DNA of 26,387 nucleotides from an uncultured Eubacteriales bacterium (GTDB lineage: Bacteria; Bacillota; Clostridia; Oscillospirales; CAG-272), in the NCBI GenBank assembly GCA_934467435.1, contig CAKSLR010000009.1:1-26387 (forward strand), written 5' to 3'. Both the position numbers and the translations under genes were made by a program. Shown in pieces: positions 1 to 7,574 of this stretch. The number at the start of each line of letters is the position of its first letter. Position 1 is the stretch's first letter. The notes below the pieces were generated by a model. It was not told the origin of the DNA. It searched no databases and was given only the letters and a program-made list of their open reading frames with translations.

Positions 1-1
1 T

Positions 2-805
2 TCAGTTTTTGGCGAGTTCTTTGGTTTTCCGGTACGCCGCCGTCACGGCATCCATCACCGTAGCGCGAAAAGCACCGTGTTCCAGCGCATGCACTCCGGC
101 AATGGTGGAACCGCCGGGGCTGCATACCGCATCCTTTTGTGCGCCGGGGTGTAACGTGCCGGATGCCAACAATTTCGCTGCGCCAAGAAGCGTTTGTGTT
201 GCATACTTCTGCGCCTTATCTCGCGGCAGACCGCATTCCACCGCGCCATCCGCCATTGCCTCAATCATCATGTAAACAAAAGCGGGACCGCAACCGGAAA
301 CGGCACACCCGGCATCGATCCATCCTTCGGGAAGGGCGTCCAGTTCCCCAGCGGCGGAAAGCACGCGCACGAATGCCGTTTTTTGCGCCTCGGTAACATT
401 TTCCCCAACCGAATAAAGAATCATTCCCTCCCCGATAGCAGCGGGTGTATTGGGCATGATACGGATGACCGGATAAACACCCCCGAGGTGGGCATAAATG
501 GTTTGCAGTGTCACTCCGGCGGCCATACTGACCAAAAGGCACGCCGTGCTTCGGGAAGAAAGCGCTGTGCGAATCTCTCCCAGCACACCGGGCAGCACAT
601 TGGGCTTGACGGCAAGGAACAGGATATCACAGGTTTCTGCCGCACTCACATTGTCCGTTACATGGGCGCCGATGCGCTGTGCGACCTCCGCCGCGCGGGC
701 GGCGGAAGCGTCGGTCAGATACACGTCAGGGGCATCCTGCCCCTGCGAAACGGCGGCAGCCAGTGCCGATCCCATGTTGCCTGCCCCGATCATTCCGATT
801 TTCAT
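2..805 (-). CDS. proC: Pyrroline-5-carboxylate reductase
   Basis: Catalyses the last step of proline synthesis in the cytoplasm: NAD(P)H-dependent reduction of pyrroline-5-carboxylate to proline. The 267-residue length is normal for the family. An N-terminal Rossmann fold shows the GxGxxG dinucleotide loop at residues 7-12 (GAGNMG), RIMPNTP follows at 115-121, and the C-terminal dimerisation/substrate region carries SGCGPAF (170-176) and SPGGST (229-234). ATG at 805 is preceded by GGGAG, and the gene starts 18 bp after the proA stop, so it is the last gene of a proB-proA-proC operon. The stop codon lies at 2-4, so the gene is complete although it touches the window edge. Confidence 0.97.
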   Translation of the reverse strand: MKIGMIGAGNMGSALAAAVSQGQDAPDVYLTDASAARAAEVAQRIGAHVTDNVSAAETCDILFLAVKPNVLPGVLGEIRTALSSRSTACLLVSMAAGVTLQTIYAHLGGVYPVIRIMPNTPAAIGEGMILYSVGENVTEAQKTAFVRVLSAAGELDALPEGWIDAGCAVSGCGPAFVYMMIEAMADGAVECGLPRDKAQKYATQTLLGAAKLLASGTLHPGAQKDAVCSPGGSTIAGVHALEHGAFRATVMDAVTAAYRKTKELAKN

Positions 806-823
806 TGGTATTCTCCCTTCTAT

Positions 824-2080
824 TCAGCGAATCTGCCCGTTGCCGTAGATGCGGTACTGGTAAGTTGTCAGTTCCCGCAGCCCGAGCGGACCCCTTGCGT
901 GCATTTTTTGTGTGGAAATTCCCATCTCACAGCCGAGACCGAACTCCCCGCCGTCGGTGAAGCGGGTGGATGCATTCCAGTACACAGCGGCACTGTCGAC
1001 ATGGGAAAGAAAATATTCTGCCGTCGCCGTATCCGCGGTAATAATAGACTCGCTGTGAGCGGTGGAATGTGCAGCGATATGCGCAACCGCCTCCCCGACC
1101 GATCCAACGATGCCGACTGCCATGGTATAGTCCAGAAATTCCGTATCAAAATCCGAAGCTGCCATCGGCGTCATCTCCGCCAACCGACAAGCCTCTGCAT
1201 CCCCGTGCAAAGTAACGGGGGTCAGACCGCGCGCAAGCCGCTCCCCGCCGAATCGCCGGACAAGCAAAGGCAGGAAGTCCGCCGCGATCTCCCGGTGCAC
1301 CAGGCACACCTCCGCCGCATTGCAAACCGAAGGGCGGCTTGCCTTAGCGTTTTCAAGGATTGAGAGTGCCATATTAAAATCCGCCGCGCGATCCACGTAG
1401 ATATGACAGATTCCCGTTCCCGTTTCCATACAGGGAACGGTCGCGTTCTCCACACAGGCACGGATCAGCCCTGCCCCGCCGCGCGGAATGAGCAGATCCA
1501 CATAACCTTTCGCCGTCATCAGTTCCCTTGCGCTCTCGCGGCTGGTATCGTCCACCAACTGCACCGCATCCTCAGGTAGCCCTGCCTCACGCAGTCCTTC
1601 CCGCAGCGCATCGCAAATGGCACGGGCGGAGTGATAGGCTTCCTTTCCGCCGCGCAATACACACACATTTCCGCTCTTCAGCGAAAGCGCCGCCGCATCG
1701 GAGGTCACGTTCGGACGGCTTTCGTAAATAATGGCAATTACCCCCATCGGCACCCGTACCTTCCGAATCCGCAGCCCGTTCGGGCGGAGAATCTCCTCCA
1801 TCACTTCTCCGACCGGGGAAGGTAATTTTGCAACCGCGCGGATTCCCTCTGCCATACCGGCAATACGCCCGGAATCCAGCCGCAGGCGATCCAGCATGAC
1901 CTCCCGCATCGTTGCGCGGGCATACTCCAGGTCAATTTCATTCTGCCGCAGGATATTCGACTCGTTTTTCAAAATGCAGTCTGCCATGGCCTGCAGACCA
2001 CAGTCAATTTCCGCCGTGGAGCAGGCGCGCAATTTCGTAACCGTTGCTTTTGCCGACTGTAAAATTTCCGATGTTTTCAC
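824..2080 (-). CDS. proA: Glutamate-5-semialdehyde dehydrogenase (gamma-glutamyl phosphate reductase)
   Basis: Second enzyme of proline synthesis: NADPH-dependent reduction of gamma-glutamyl phosphate to glutamate semialdehyde. From the chosen start it has 418 residues, matching the family (about 415). It is an aldehyde-dehydrogenase-fold protein with the expected catalytic cysteine at about 253 in the SVCNAAE context, and with IYESRPNVT (118-126) and the glycine-rich PRGGAGL (199-205). The frame is open 60 bp further upstream, but that part lies inside proB. GTG at 2078-2080 overlaps the proB TGA stop in a GTGA arrangement, which implies translational coupling and gives the right length, so I use it. 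ProB and ProA are thought to pass the labile phosphate intermediate between them. Confidence 0.96.
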   Translation of the reverse strand: MKTSEILQSAKATVTKLRACSTAEIDCGLQAMADCILKNESNILRQNEIDLEYARATMREVMLDRLRLDSGRIAGMAEGIRAVAKLPSPVGEVMEEILRPNGLRIRKVRVPMGVIAIIYESRPNVTSDAAALSLKSGNVCVLRGGKEAYHSARAICDALREGLREAGLPEDAVQLVDDTSRESARELMTAKGYVDLLIPRGGAGLIRACVENATVPCMETGTGICHIYVDRAADFNMALSILENAKASRPSVCNAAEVCLVHREIAADFLPLLVRRFGGERLARGLTPVTLHGDAEACRLAEMTPMAASDFDTEFLDYTMAVGIVGSVGEAVAHIAAHSTAHSESIITADTATAEYFLSHVDSAAVYWNASTRFTDGGEFGLGCEMGISTQKMHARGPLGLRELTTYQYRIYGNGQIR

Positions 2081-2856
2081 GCCATCTTTTCCCCTTTCGC
2101 AAAGAACCGGGTGCCGATCGGCTTTCCGTCCAGCACGCAATAGAGGTTATCCGGGTTACTTCCCTGTATAATCATCATATCGCACCCTGCCCCACAGGCA
2201 ATCTGCGCCGCGTGCAATTTGGTTGCCATACCGCCTGTACCGCGCGCGGAGCCGACACCGCCGCCGAGAGCCAGAATATCTGCGCTGAGATCCCGTACTT
2301 CGGGAATCAGGTGCGCATCCGAAAAACGGTGCGGATCTTTGTCGTAAAGCCCGTCAATATCCGACATCAGAATCAGCAGATCAGCATGCACACTTTCCGC
2401 CACAATTGCCGCCAGAGTATCATTATCTCCGATTTTAATCTCGGCAGTCGATACGGTATCATTTTCATTGATAATCGGCAGCACACCGAGCCCGAGCAGC
2501 CGCTCCATGGTATCTTCAAATTTCGCATGTCGCTCTTCGCTTTTCAGATCATCTGCAGTCAGGAGAATCTGCGCTACGGTGTGGTGGTACTGCAAAAAAA
2601 GGCGGTCGTAGGTGTACATCAACTCGCACTGTCCTACTGCGGCGGCAGCCTGCTTACCTGCGATATCGGCAGGACGCTCCCGCAGGTTCAGTTTGCCGAC
2701 GCCCATGGCAATGGCGCCGGAGGAGACTAAAATCACTTCATGACCTGCGTTTTTGATATCACTGATGGCTTTAACAAGCCCTTCAAACTGGCGAATATTT
2801 ACGCATCCGGTTTCGTGGGTCAAGGTGGAGGTTCCGATCTTAATGACAATTTTCAT
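2077..2856 (-). CDS. proB: Glutamate 5-kinase, kinase domain only
   Basis: First and usually feedback-controlled step of proline synthesis: ATP-dependent phosphorylation of glutamate. The 259 residues form one amino-acid-kinase domain with KIGTST (6-11), SSGAIAMG (45-52), IINENDTV (128-135), GDNDTL (143-148), SDIDGLY (165-171) and GTGGMATK (206-213). The C-terminal PUA domain of the E. coli-type enzyme (about 367 aa) is absent. Nothing downstream resembles a PUA domain, so this is the short form known in some bacteria rather than a truncation. First gene of proBAC. Its ribosome-binding site is weak (CGGGAAG), and a sigma-A promoter lies about 55 bp upstream. Confidence 0.96.
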   Translation of the reverse strand: MKIVIKIGTSTLTHETGCVNIRQFEGLVKAISDIKNAGHEVILVSSGAIAMGVGKLNLRERPADIAGKQAAAAVGQCELMYTYDRLFLQYHHTVAQILLTADDLKSEERHAKFEDTMERLLGLGVLPIINENDTVSTAEIKIGDNDTLAAIVAESVHADLLILMSDIDGLYDKDPHRFSDAHLIPEVRDLSADILALGGGVGSARGTGGMATKLHAAQIACGAGCDMMIIQGSNPDNLYCVLDGKPIGTRFFAKGEKMA

Positions 2857-2912
2857 GAGATACTTCCCGTTTCTTTTTTACAATATGCAGCGGAGGTTCG
2901 GAATTTTTTATT

Positions 2913-2941
2913 ATTTTACCATATCTGCCGCCCTTTTGCAA
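2913..2941 (-). promoter_or_regulatory. Sigma-A promoter of proBAC
   Basis: On the minus strand, -35 TTGCAA (2936-2941) is followed after exactly 17 bp by -10 TAAAAT (2913-2918). The leader to the proB ATG is about 50 nt. I see no T-box or proline-sensing structure in it. Confidence 0.7.
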
Positions 2942-2974
2942 GAGAAAAGCGGGGGATTTTTCATATTTCCGCAA

Positions 2975-3220
2975 TAAATATCCCCCGTAGAACGGGGGCA
3001 TTTCATTTTCGGTCAAAGCCCTACACACGACTGGCGACGCACAAGTGCGTCTTAGATTGGTCAGCCAGCCACGCAACGGTTACTTACGACCCATAAATGG
3101 CCCCCGTGGGTCGAACATAGCGATTGGATCACTCTCTTCATCTCTTTTTAGCTGATCTGCAATATACTCTTTGATTGCCTTTGTGTTCTTCCCCACGGTT
3201 GTTACATAATTGTATGGACA
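2975..3220 (-). mobile_element. Remnant of an IS200/IS605-family element (3' end)
   Basis: Holds the last 46 codons of a tnpA-like frame followed by the non-coding right end. Two hairpins sit after the tnpA stop: a 7-bp stem at 3036-3051 (GACGCAC/GTGCGTC) and a 7-bp stem CCCCCGT/ACGGGGG at 2982-2998. Subterminal hairpins of this sort are how IS200/IS605 ends are recognised. The left part of the element is missing. Boundaries are approximate because no target site can be defined. Confidence 0.65.
3080..3220 (-). pseudogene. tnpA: Truncated IS200/IS605 TnpA (Y1 transposase), C-terminal fragment
   Basis: Only the C-terminal 46 codons remain, closed by TAA at 3080-3082. The fragment starts with a YNYVTTVGKNTKAIKEYI-like segment, matching the final helix of TnpA proteins that carries the catalytic-tyrosine-flanking pattern YYVxTVG. 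It ends with FDPRGPFMGRK, like the usual short basic tail of the family. An in-frame TAG lies just upstream, so nothing more of the transposase can be read. HUH transposases of this family move single-stranded DNA; this copy cannot work. Confidence 0.6.
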
Positions 3221-3476
3221 CTATCCATAGTAAAGAGAATACGTGTATCAATCGCATTGTAGACATCTTCGGGAATTTTACCTTTTACTTTATCTTCGTA
3301 AATGGCTTGAATCAGTTTGGGCAATTCTTCCGTGCGTTTGCGCCTTACTTGCCATTCTTTCTTGACGGCTTCGATGCTTTTTTGCCAGTTCGGTATTGTG
3401 TCTTATAAATTTTTCTCGGACAACCTTTCCATCAAGCACAATCTTTTGTGCCATCGTTATAATTATGGTTATGTCG
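3202..3476 (-). pseudogene. Frameshifted fragment, possibly from a large serine recombinase
   Basis: One frame starts at ATG near 3455 (MAQKIVLDGKVV...). A second frame, overlapping its lower half, reads as a charged coiled coil (KSIEAVKKEW, RRKRTEEL) followed by LIQAIYEDKVKGKIPEDVYN and stops at 3202. The motif IYED-V-GKI-(D/E)-R/Y is typical of the coiled-coil region of large serine recombinases (TnpX/TndX type). No catalytic domain is present. The TnpA remnant begins where this reading becomes meaningless (about 3220-3255), so two decayed mobile elements appear to be joined here. The assignment rests on a short stretch and is tentative. Confidence 0.35.
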
Positions 3477-3530
3477 ATTGAAAAAACTGTTATACGGTCT
3501 TTTATAGCAAGCACCTGTTTTTAAGCATAG

Positions 3531-3557
3531 AAAAAGCCGAGCGATGAAACGCCCGAC
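3531..3557 (-). terminator. Terminator-like hairpin in the mobile-element scar
   Basis: An 8-bp stem (two G-U pairs) with a 6-nt loop followed on the minus strand by five T. It lies between the tRNA operon terminator and the recombinase fragment, so it may be a second terminator for the tRNA operon or a leftover of the mobile element. Confidence 0.45.
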
Positions 3558-3612
3558 AATTACGGTCTTATTATGGTGTTATCTCGGTATTTTTACGCCG
3601 AAGAAGTCCTCT

Positions 3613-3655
3613 GCAAAAAACAATACGAACCCCGATCTTACTTCAGGGTTCGTAT
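3613..3655 (-). terminator. Terminator of the Arg-His-Val tRNA operon
   Basis: A 10-bp stem (ATACGAACCC at 3623-3632 with GGGTTCGTAT at 3646-3655) is followed on the minus strand by a TTTTTTG run (3614-3620). It lies 10 bp after the encoded CCA of the tRNA-Val. Confidence 0.85.
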
Positions 3656-3665
3656 GATTCGCGTA

Positions 3666-3742
3666 TGGTGGAGACAGCAGGGCTCGAACCTGCGACCTCT
3701 CGGATGTGAACCGAACGCTCTGACCAACTGAGCTATGCCTCC
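3666..3742 (-). tRNA. tRNA-Val (anticodon CAC)
   Basis: A full cloverleaf reads on the minus strand: acceptor GGAGGCA/TGTCTCC with one G-U pair, D arm GCTC/GAGC, a 5-bp anticodon stem with loop TTCACAT giving anticodon CAC, and T arm GCAGG-TTCGAGC-CCTGC. The discriminator is A and CCA is encoded (3666-3668). Third and last tRNA of the operon. Confidence 0.93.
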
Positions 3743-3852
3743 GTACTTGTTCATTGTACCATAGATTCTACGGTTTGTCAAGTGGCAGTTCCGTATTTTT
3801 TTCAAAAAACAAGAAAACAAACGGCACACCGCCAACTGCGGTGTGCCATCTC

Positions 3853-3930
3853 TGGGGTGAGTGAACGGAATCGAACCGATGACCTCCAGGGCCACAACCT
3901 GGCGCTCTAACCAACTGAGCCACACCCACC
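3853..3930 (-). tRNA. tRNA-His (anticodon GTG)
   Basis: The anticodon loop TTGTGGC on stem CCAGG/CCTGG gives anticodon GTG. The acceptor is GTGGGTG/CACTCAC. The genomic base before position 1 is G (3930) and the discriminator is C (3856), so the histidine-specific G-1:C73 pair is encoded. CCA is encoded at 3853-3855. Confidence 0.95.
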
Positions 3931-3944
3931 ATAAATAGAAAACA

Positions 3945-4021
3945 TGGCGTACCTTGGGGGACTCGAACCCTCGACCTACTGCTTAGAAGGCAGTTGCTCT
4001 ATCCAGCTGAGCTAAAGGTAC
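3945..4021 (-). tRNA. tRNA-Arg (anticodon TCT)
   Basis: Acceptor GTACCTT/AAGGTAC pairs perfectly. Anticodon stem ACTGC/GCAGT carries loop CTTCTAA, anticodon TCT, reading AGA/AGG. T arm GAGGG-TTCGAGT-CCCCC (one G-C-rich mismatch tolerated), discriminator G, CCA encoded at 3945-3947. First tRNA after the promoter. Confidence 0.95.
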
Positions 4022-4055
4022 ATAAAGATGTTGAGTAACCCTACGCAACGATGGT

Positions 4056-4084
4056 ATTATAACAAACTCTTTCGGGTTTGTCAA
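4056..4084 (-). promoter_or_regulatory. Consensus sigma-A promoter of the tRNA operon
   Basis: On the minus strand a perfect TTGACA (4079-4084), 17 bp, then a perfect TATAAT (4056-4061). The start of tRNA-Arg is about 35 bp downstream, as expected for a strong stable-RNA promoter. Confidence 0.92.
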
Positions 4085-4150
4085 GTCTTTTTTCAAAAAA
4101 CTTCGTCAAAAAAGTCGGCGGGGCGAAAAAAGTATCACCCCGCCTAAACT

Positions 4151-4561
4151 TCATTTTCGGCAAATCAGTTTTACGCCTTCTACCGCGATTACGGTAACAA
4201 CATCGCCGGCTTCGTAAACGCACGCATCATCCATCGCGCGGGCGCTCCAGCACTGCCCATGTAACTCCACCTGCCCCGCCCCCGCCAGGTTCTCAATACG
4301 CTCGGAGACCACCGCATGTTCCCCGATGGTATCCCCGACCTGCGGCGTTTTTTTCGTGCGGGGGAAAGCACGCAAAAACAGACAGAAGAACACCGCCCCT
4401 GCACAAAGAAAGGCAAGAATCTGCGCCCAAATCGGCAGTCCGAAAAAGGCAAAGAACATCGAAATGACCGCGCCGGGCACGAACGCCGCACCGGAGAGCC
4501 GGCGCGTCATCCACTCCGCAATCACCGCTACCAGAATTACCGAAAGCCAAACATACTCCAT
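4151..4561 (-). CDS. NfeD-like membrane protein
   Basis: 136 residues. Three hydrophobic segments (about 4-16, 26-40 and 44-65) are followed by a soluble OB-fold domain from about residue 72, with G-x-VELHGQCWSARA (about 95-108), the characteristic NfeD C-terminal core, and a final VTVIAVEGVKLICRK. This is the short NfeD class (YuaF/NfeD1b type) that lacks the serine-protease domain. Family members are linked to membrane microdomains and often pair with flotillin-like proteins; no flotillin gene is in this window. It lies 18 bp after the upstream membrane-anchored ORF, so the two probably form an operon. Confidence 0.85.
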   Translation of the reverse strand: MEYVWLSVILVAVIAEWMTRRLSGAAFVPGAVISMFFAFFGLPIWAQILAFLCAGAVFFCLFLRAFPRTKKTPQVGDTIGEHAVVSERIENLAGAGQVELHGQCWSARAMDDACVYEAGDVVTVIAVEGVKLICRK

Positions 4562-4579
4562 CTTTGCAAGTGTCCCTTC

Positions 4580-5278
4580 TCAACTATAAATCATTCTGAC
4601 GCCGTAAATGAAAGATTCGCCGGATGCATTCGTTACCACAGAGACGAACTGCTCATGCTCGCAATCACTGCCCATATCTTCCCGGAGCGAACCGTTGTTA
4701 TCCTTGATTTTATAGCGGATGCCGTAAGTAGCGGCAGACACGTAACCGGACGGAACCGTTGTTCCGGCAGTCATATAAGAAGTCAGGACAATATCATAAA
4801 CCTTCTGCATGGTAAAGGTAGTTGGCAATTTGCTGACATCCAGATATTCCTCGGCAAAACACCGACGATACGCAAACGCATCCCCTGTCTCCGCTGCCCG
4901 GACGAGCCGGATGAGCAGTTTGAGTTCCGATGACAAATTGGCTGCCGCCTCGTTCTCCACCCGTTCGGTCTCGGTATATCCGCCGTAAGACCGGGAAAAG
5001 TAAATGCGGCGATCCAGTTGCATGTACGCTTCGTCCGCATAAATATCCGCACTGAGCGCCGGATCAGCAAACACAATCTTCCCTCCGCCTGAAGGCTTCG
5101 GTTTTTGCCACACGGCATTCAAAACCAAAGGTACGACGATGAGAAGTGCCAGCAGCGAAAGGAACACCGCGGTGAGAATCCACGCTACCTTTTTTGGGGT
5201 TATTCTGCTATTTTCGATTCGGATCGCCCCCTTTTTCCTAGCGCCTACCAGTATAGCATACTCCGGGCGGGAATACAA
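4580..5278 (-). CDS. Hypothetical protein with one N-terminal membrane anchor
   Basis: I do not recognise the family. The open frame gives 232 residues: a short basic N terminus (KKGAIRIENSRITPKK), one strong membrane segment (about 32-56), a Pro/Gly linker (KPKPSGGG), then a polar, presumably extracellular domain of about 165 residues rich in Tyr, Glu and Arg. The start is uncertain. The only conventional start is TTG at 5276-5278, which has no ribosome-binding site and lies upstream of a possible -10 (TATACT at about 5253-5258). A purine-rich AAAAAGGGGG around 5228-5238 suggests initiation closer to the anchor at a non-standard codon. Operon partner of the NfeD-like gene. Confidence 0.6.
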   Translation of the reverse strand: MYSRPEYAILVGARKKGAIRIENSRITPKKVAWILTAVFLSLLALLIVVPLVLNAVWQKPKPSGGGKIVFADPALSADIYADEAYMQLDRRIYFSRSYGGYTETERVENEAAANLSSELKLLIRLVRAAETGDAFAYRRCFAEEYLDVSKLPTTFTMQKVYDIVLTSYMTAGTTVPSGYVSAATYGIRYKIKDNNGSLREDMGSDCEHEQFVSVVTNASGESFIYGVRMIYS

Positions 5279-5438
5279 CCGTTAATTTTTGAATTTTCCT
5301 GTTTTTCCTCCACATGCCTTCCGTATGCGGTACGAGAGTGCACCGTGACGGGATATTTTCGTGCATTTCCATGCGGAATCGTGGTCCCGCCTCCTAGGTC
5401 TTCCTTAACATTTGGCGCCGTACTTGCGAAAAAAACTA

Positions 5439-5467
5439 TTGACAAAATTCGCTTTCAGGTGTAAAAT
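5439..5467 (+). promoter_or_regulatory. Sigma-A promoter of the acyl-activating enzyme operon
   Basis: TTGACA (5439-5444), 17 bp, TAAAAT (5462-5467). The start codon is 44 bp after the -10, and the ribosome-binding site AAAGGAG (5496-5502) precedes it. Confidence 0.85.
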
Positions 5468-5510
5468 TGTGTGGTGATATTCCATGTAGATTCGGAAAGG
5501 AGATTTTTTC

Positions 5511-7226
5511 ATGAGAATGGTAAATAACCTCCACGCAAAGCCGCCGAAAGTGATTTCCGATTTGCGCGATCTCGTTGACAGCAGCGCTGCTGTCTTCGGT
5601 GACAAGGTTCTTTACGTTTACAATGAAGATCAGACACAAAAAACTTACACATCTCGCGACCTGCAAACCAATACAAATGCCATCGGAACGGCTCTTACGG
5701 GTCTGGGGCTCTCCGGTCGCCACATTGCCGTGATCGGTGAAAATCACCCGCTGTATGTAACGGCATATCTGGCAACCGTTAATGCCGACAGCGTAATTGT
5801 ACCGCTGGATAAGGAACTGGCAGAAGAACAGATTACCAACTTTCTGAATCTGGCGGAAATAGAAGCGATTTTTTATACCGGCAGCCTGAACAAAAAGATT
5901 CAGGACGTCACGGCGGGTGCCCCCGGCGTACGCTACCTCTTCCCCATTCACCCGGACGAAGATACGGCGGACGCACGTGTTATTCCCGTCAGTGAGTTGA
6001 TTGCGCGCGGTAAGATCGCCATAGAAAACGGTGACCGTTCCTATCTGGATATGCACCCGGATATGGACAAGGCTTGTGCCATCCTTTTCACGTCCGGCAC
6101 AACCGGCACAAGCAAGGGGGTCATGCTCAGTCTGAAGAATCTGACGGCGGCAACAAATGCCTCCTGCCAGTCCATGTCGTATGACGATGAAAACCGCTTT
6201 GTCTCGGTTCTCCCCCCCCACCACACCTATGAAATGACCTGCGGCGAACTTGCCATCATCAACCTTGGGGCGGAAATTTTCATCAACGACAGTCTCAAGC
6301 GGGTTCTCAAGAATTTTGCTTCTTACAAGCCGAATGCGCTGGCGCTTGTTCCGCTGTTCGTGGAAACCATGCACAAGCGGATCTGGGATGAAATCCGAAA
6401 ACAGGGGTTGGAACGCAAGGTACGTGCTGCCATGAAAGCCAATGCCCTGCTCCTTGACCTTGGCATTGATATCCGCCACAAATTGTTCGGCAGAATCACC
6501 GACGCTTTCGGCGGAAACCTCAAAAGCATTGTTTGCGGCGGGGCGCCGATCAGTCCTGCCATCATTAAGGATTTTTACCAGTTCGGCATTACCGTGCTGG
6601 AAGGTTATGGCATTACCGAATGTGCACCGCTGGTGGCGGTGAACCATCCGGGGCATGTACGGTTCCACTCGGTCGGCACACCGGTTTGCGGCTGCGAAGT
6701 TCGCATTGACTACGACGAAGGACAGCCCACGGGCGAAATTCAGGTGAAGGGCGACAACGTCATGCTGGGGTACTATAAAAATCCCGAGGCAACGGCTGCC
6801 GTTTTTACCGAGGACGGATATTTCCGCACCGGCGATATCGGCTACATGGATAAAGCCGGGTACCTTTTCATTACCGGGCGGAAAAAGAATGTAATCATTC
6901 TCAGCAACGGGAAGAACGTATTCCCGGAAGAATTGGAAGAATACCTCTCCAAAATTCCCTTTGTCAACGAATCGGTCGTTGTCGGCAGACGACAGAAGGA
7001 CGGTGAAGGGTCCGAAGTTGCCATTACCGCCATTGTTGTGCCGAATATGGAATACGAAACGCTAGTCGGCAAGACGTCGGATGAAGTGTATCAGGCCGTG
7101 CGCACTGCGGTCACTGCGATTAACAAAAAATTGCCTTCGTTCAAGCATATCACCGATATCGAAATCCGCTATGAGCCGTTTGAGAAAAACTCTTCGCAAA
7201 AGATCAAACGGTATATCATAAAATAA
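5511..7226 (+). CDS. AMP-forming acyl-activating enzyme (acyl-CoA/acyl-ACP synthetase family)
   Basis: 571 residues of the ANL superfamily, which adenylates a carboxylic acid with ATP and passes the acyl group to a thiol. The P-loop-like ILFTSGTTGTSKGV lies at 191-204, the GYGITE motif near 365-370, the hinge GRKKNVIILSNGKNVFPEELE near 465-485, and the C-terminal acylation lysine in NSSQKIKRY near 564-566. A 76-residue acyl carrier protein gene follows 25 bp downstream, so the acceptor is more likely the ACP phosphopantetheine than free CoA; that is inferred from position. No membrane segment is evident. Candidate substrates are medium- or long-chain fatty acids, but the sequence does not decide this. 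Confidence 0.88.
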   Translation: MRMVNNLHAKPPKVISDLRDLVDSSAAVFGDKVLYVYNEDQTQKTYTSRDLQTNTNAIGTALTGLGLSGRHIAVIGENHPLYVTAYLATVNADSVIVPLDKELAEEQITNFLNLAEIEAIFYTGSLNKKIQDVTAGAPGVRYLFPIHPDEDTADARVIPVSELIARGKIAIENGDRSYLDMHPDMDKACAILFTSGTTGTSKGVMLSLKNLTAATNASCQSMSYDDENRFVSVLPPHHTYEMTCGELAIINLGAEIFINDSLKRVLKNFASYKPNALALVPLFVETMHKRIWDEIRKQGLERKVRAAMKANALLLDLGIDIRHKLFGRITDAFGGNLKSIVCGGAPISPAIIKDFYQFGITVLEGYGITECAPLVAVNHPGHVRFHSVGTPVCGCEVRIDYDEGQPTGEIQVKGDNVMLGYYKNPEATAAVFTEDGYFRTGDIGYMDKAGYLFITGRKKNVIILSNGKNVFPEELEEYLSKIPFVNESVVVGRRQKDGEGSEVAITAIVVPNMEYETLVGKTSDEVYQAVRTAVTAINKKLPSFKHITDIEIRYEPFEKNSSQKIKRYIIK

Positions 7227-7251
7227 CCCATACACTTTTGGAGGAAAAACC

Positions 7252-7482
7252 ATGTTTGAAAAACTGAAAAAACTTTTGGTGGAGGAGCTGCGTGTCAATC
7301 CCGATGACGTAACCCTGGAAGCGGAACTTGCCAATGACCTTGGTATCAATTCCCTGGAACTTGCCGATTTGATTCTTCTCTGCGAGGAGAAATTCAATGT
7401 GACGATTGATGACGACGACCTGCACACCTTTATTACCGTCAGCGACGTTGTCAACTACCTCAACGAAAAGGCACCGGCTTAA
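7252..7482 (+). CDS. Acyl carrier protein dedicated to the upstream synthetase
   Basis: 76 acidic residues with the four-helix ACP pattern. The phosphopantetheine attachment serine is Ser34 in GINSLEL; most ACPs have DSL here, so an Asn replaces the usual Asp before the serine. The ribosome-binding site GGAGG sits 8 nt before ATG. It shares the upstream promoter and ends at the bidirectional terminator at 7538-7573. No fab genes surround it, so it is probably a specialised second ACP used by the adjacent ligase rather than the main fatty-acid-synthesis ACP. I therefore give no acpP symbol. Confidence 0.92.
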   Translation: MFEKLKKLLVEELRVNPDDVTLEAELANDLGINSLELADLILLCEEKFNVTIDDDDLHTFITVSDVVNYLNEKAPA

Positions 7483-7537
7483 GCGAACATAGCGAAAAGT
7501 GCCGGAGAAAGATCCCCGGCAGAAAGAAATGATTCCC

Positions 7538-7573
7538 TAAAAAACGCCCACGGTTTTTCCGTGGGCGTTTTTT
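7538..7573. terminator. Bidirectional terminator between convergent operons
   Basis: A perfect 10-bp stem ACGCCCACGG (7544-7553) / CCGTGGGCGT (7559-7568) with a T5 loop, flanked by A6 on the left and T6 on the right. It can end both the plus-strand ACP operon and the minus-strand Smr-like operon, whose stop codon lies at 7575. Confidence 0.93.
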
Positions 7574-7574
7574 A

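Noticed and set aside
194..1363. 389-codon plus-strand frame opposite proA and proC
   Set aside because: It is antisense to two clear genes, has no ribosome-binding site and no recognisable protein pattern.
5245..5445. Minus-strand 66-codon frame with DLGGGTTIPHGN, reminiscent of a PTS EIIA motif, and a GGCGGGACCACG string resembling part of a T-box
   Set aside because: Only one short motif fits EIIA and the rest does not; the T-box core lacks a base, and there is no leader structure or gene placed to use it.
5436..6668. 410-codon minus-strand frame opposite the acyl-activating enzyme
   Set aside because: It mirrors a well-supported gene on the other strand and has no protein-family features.
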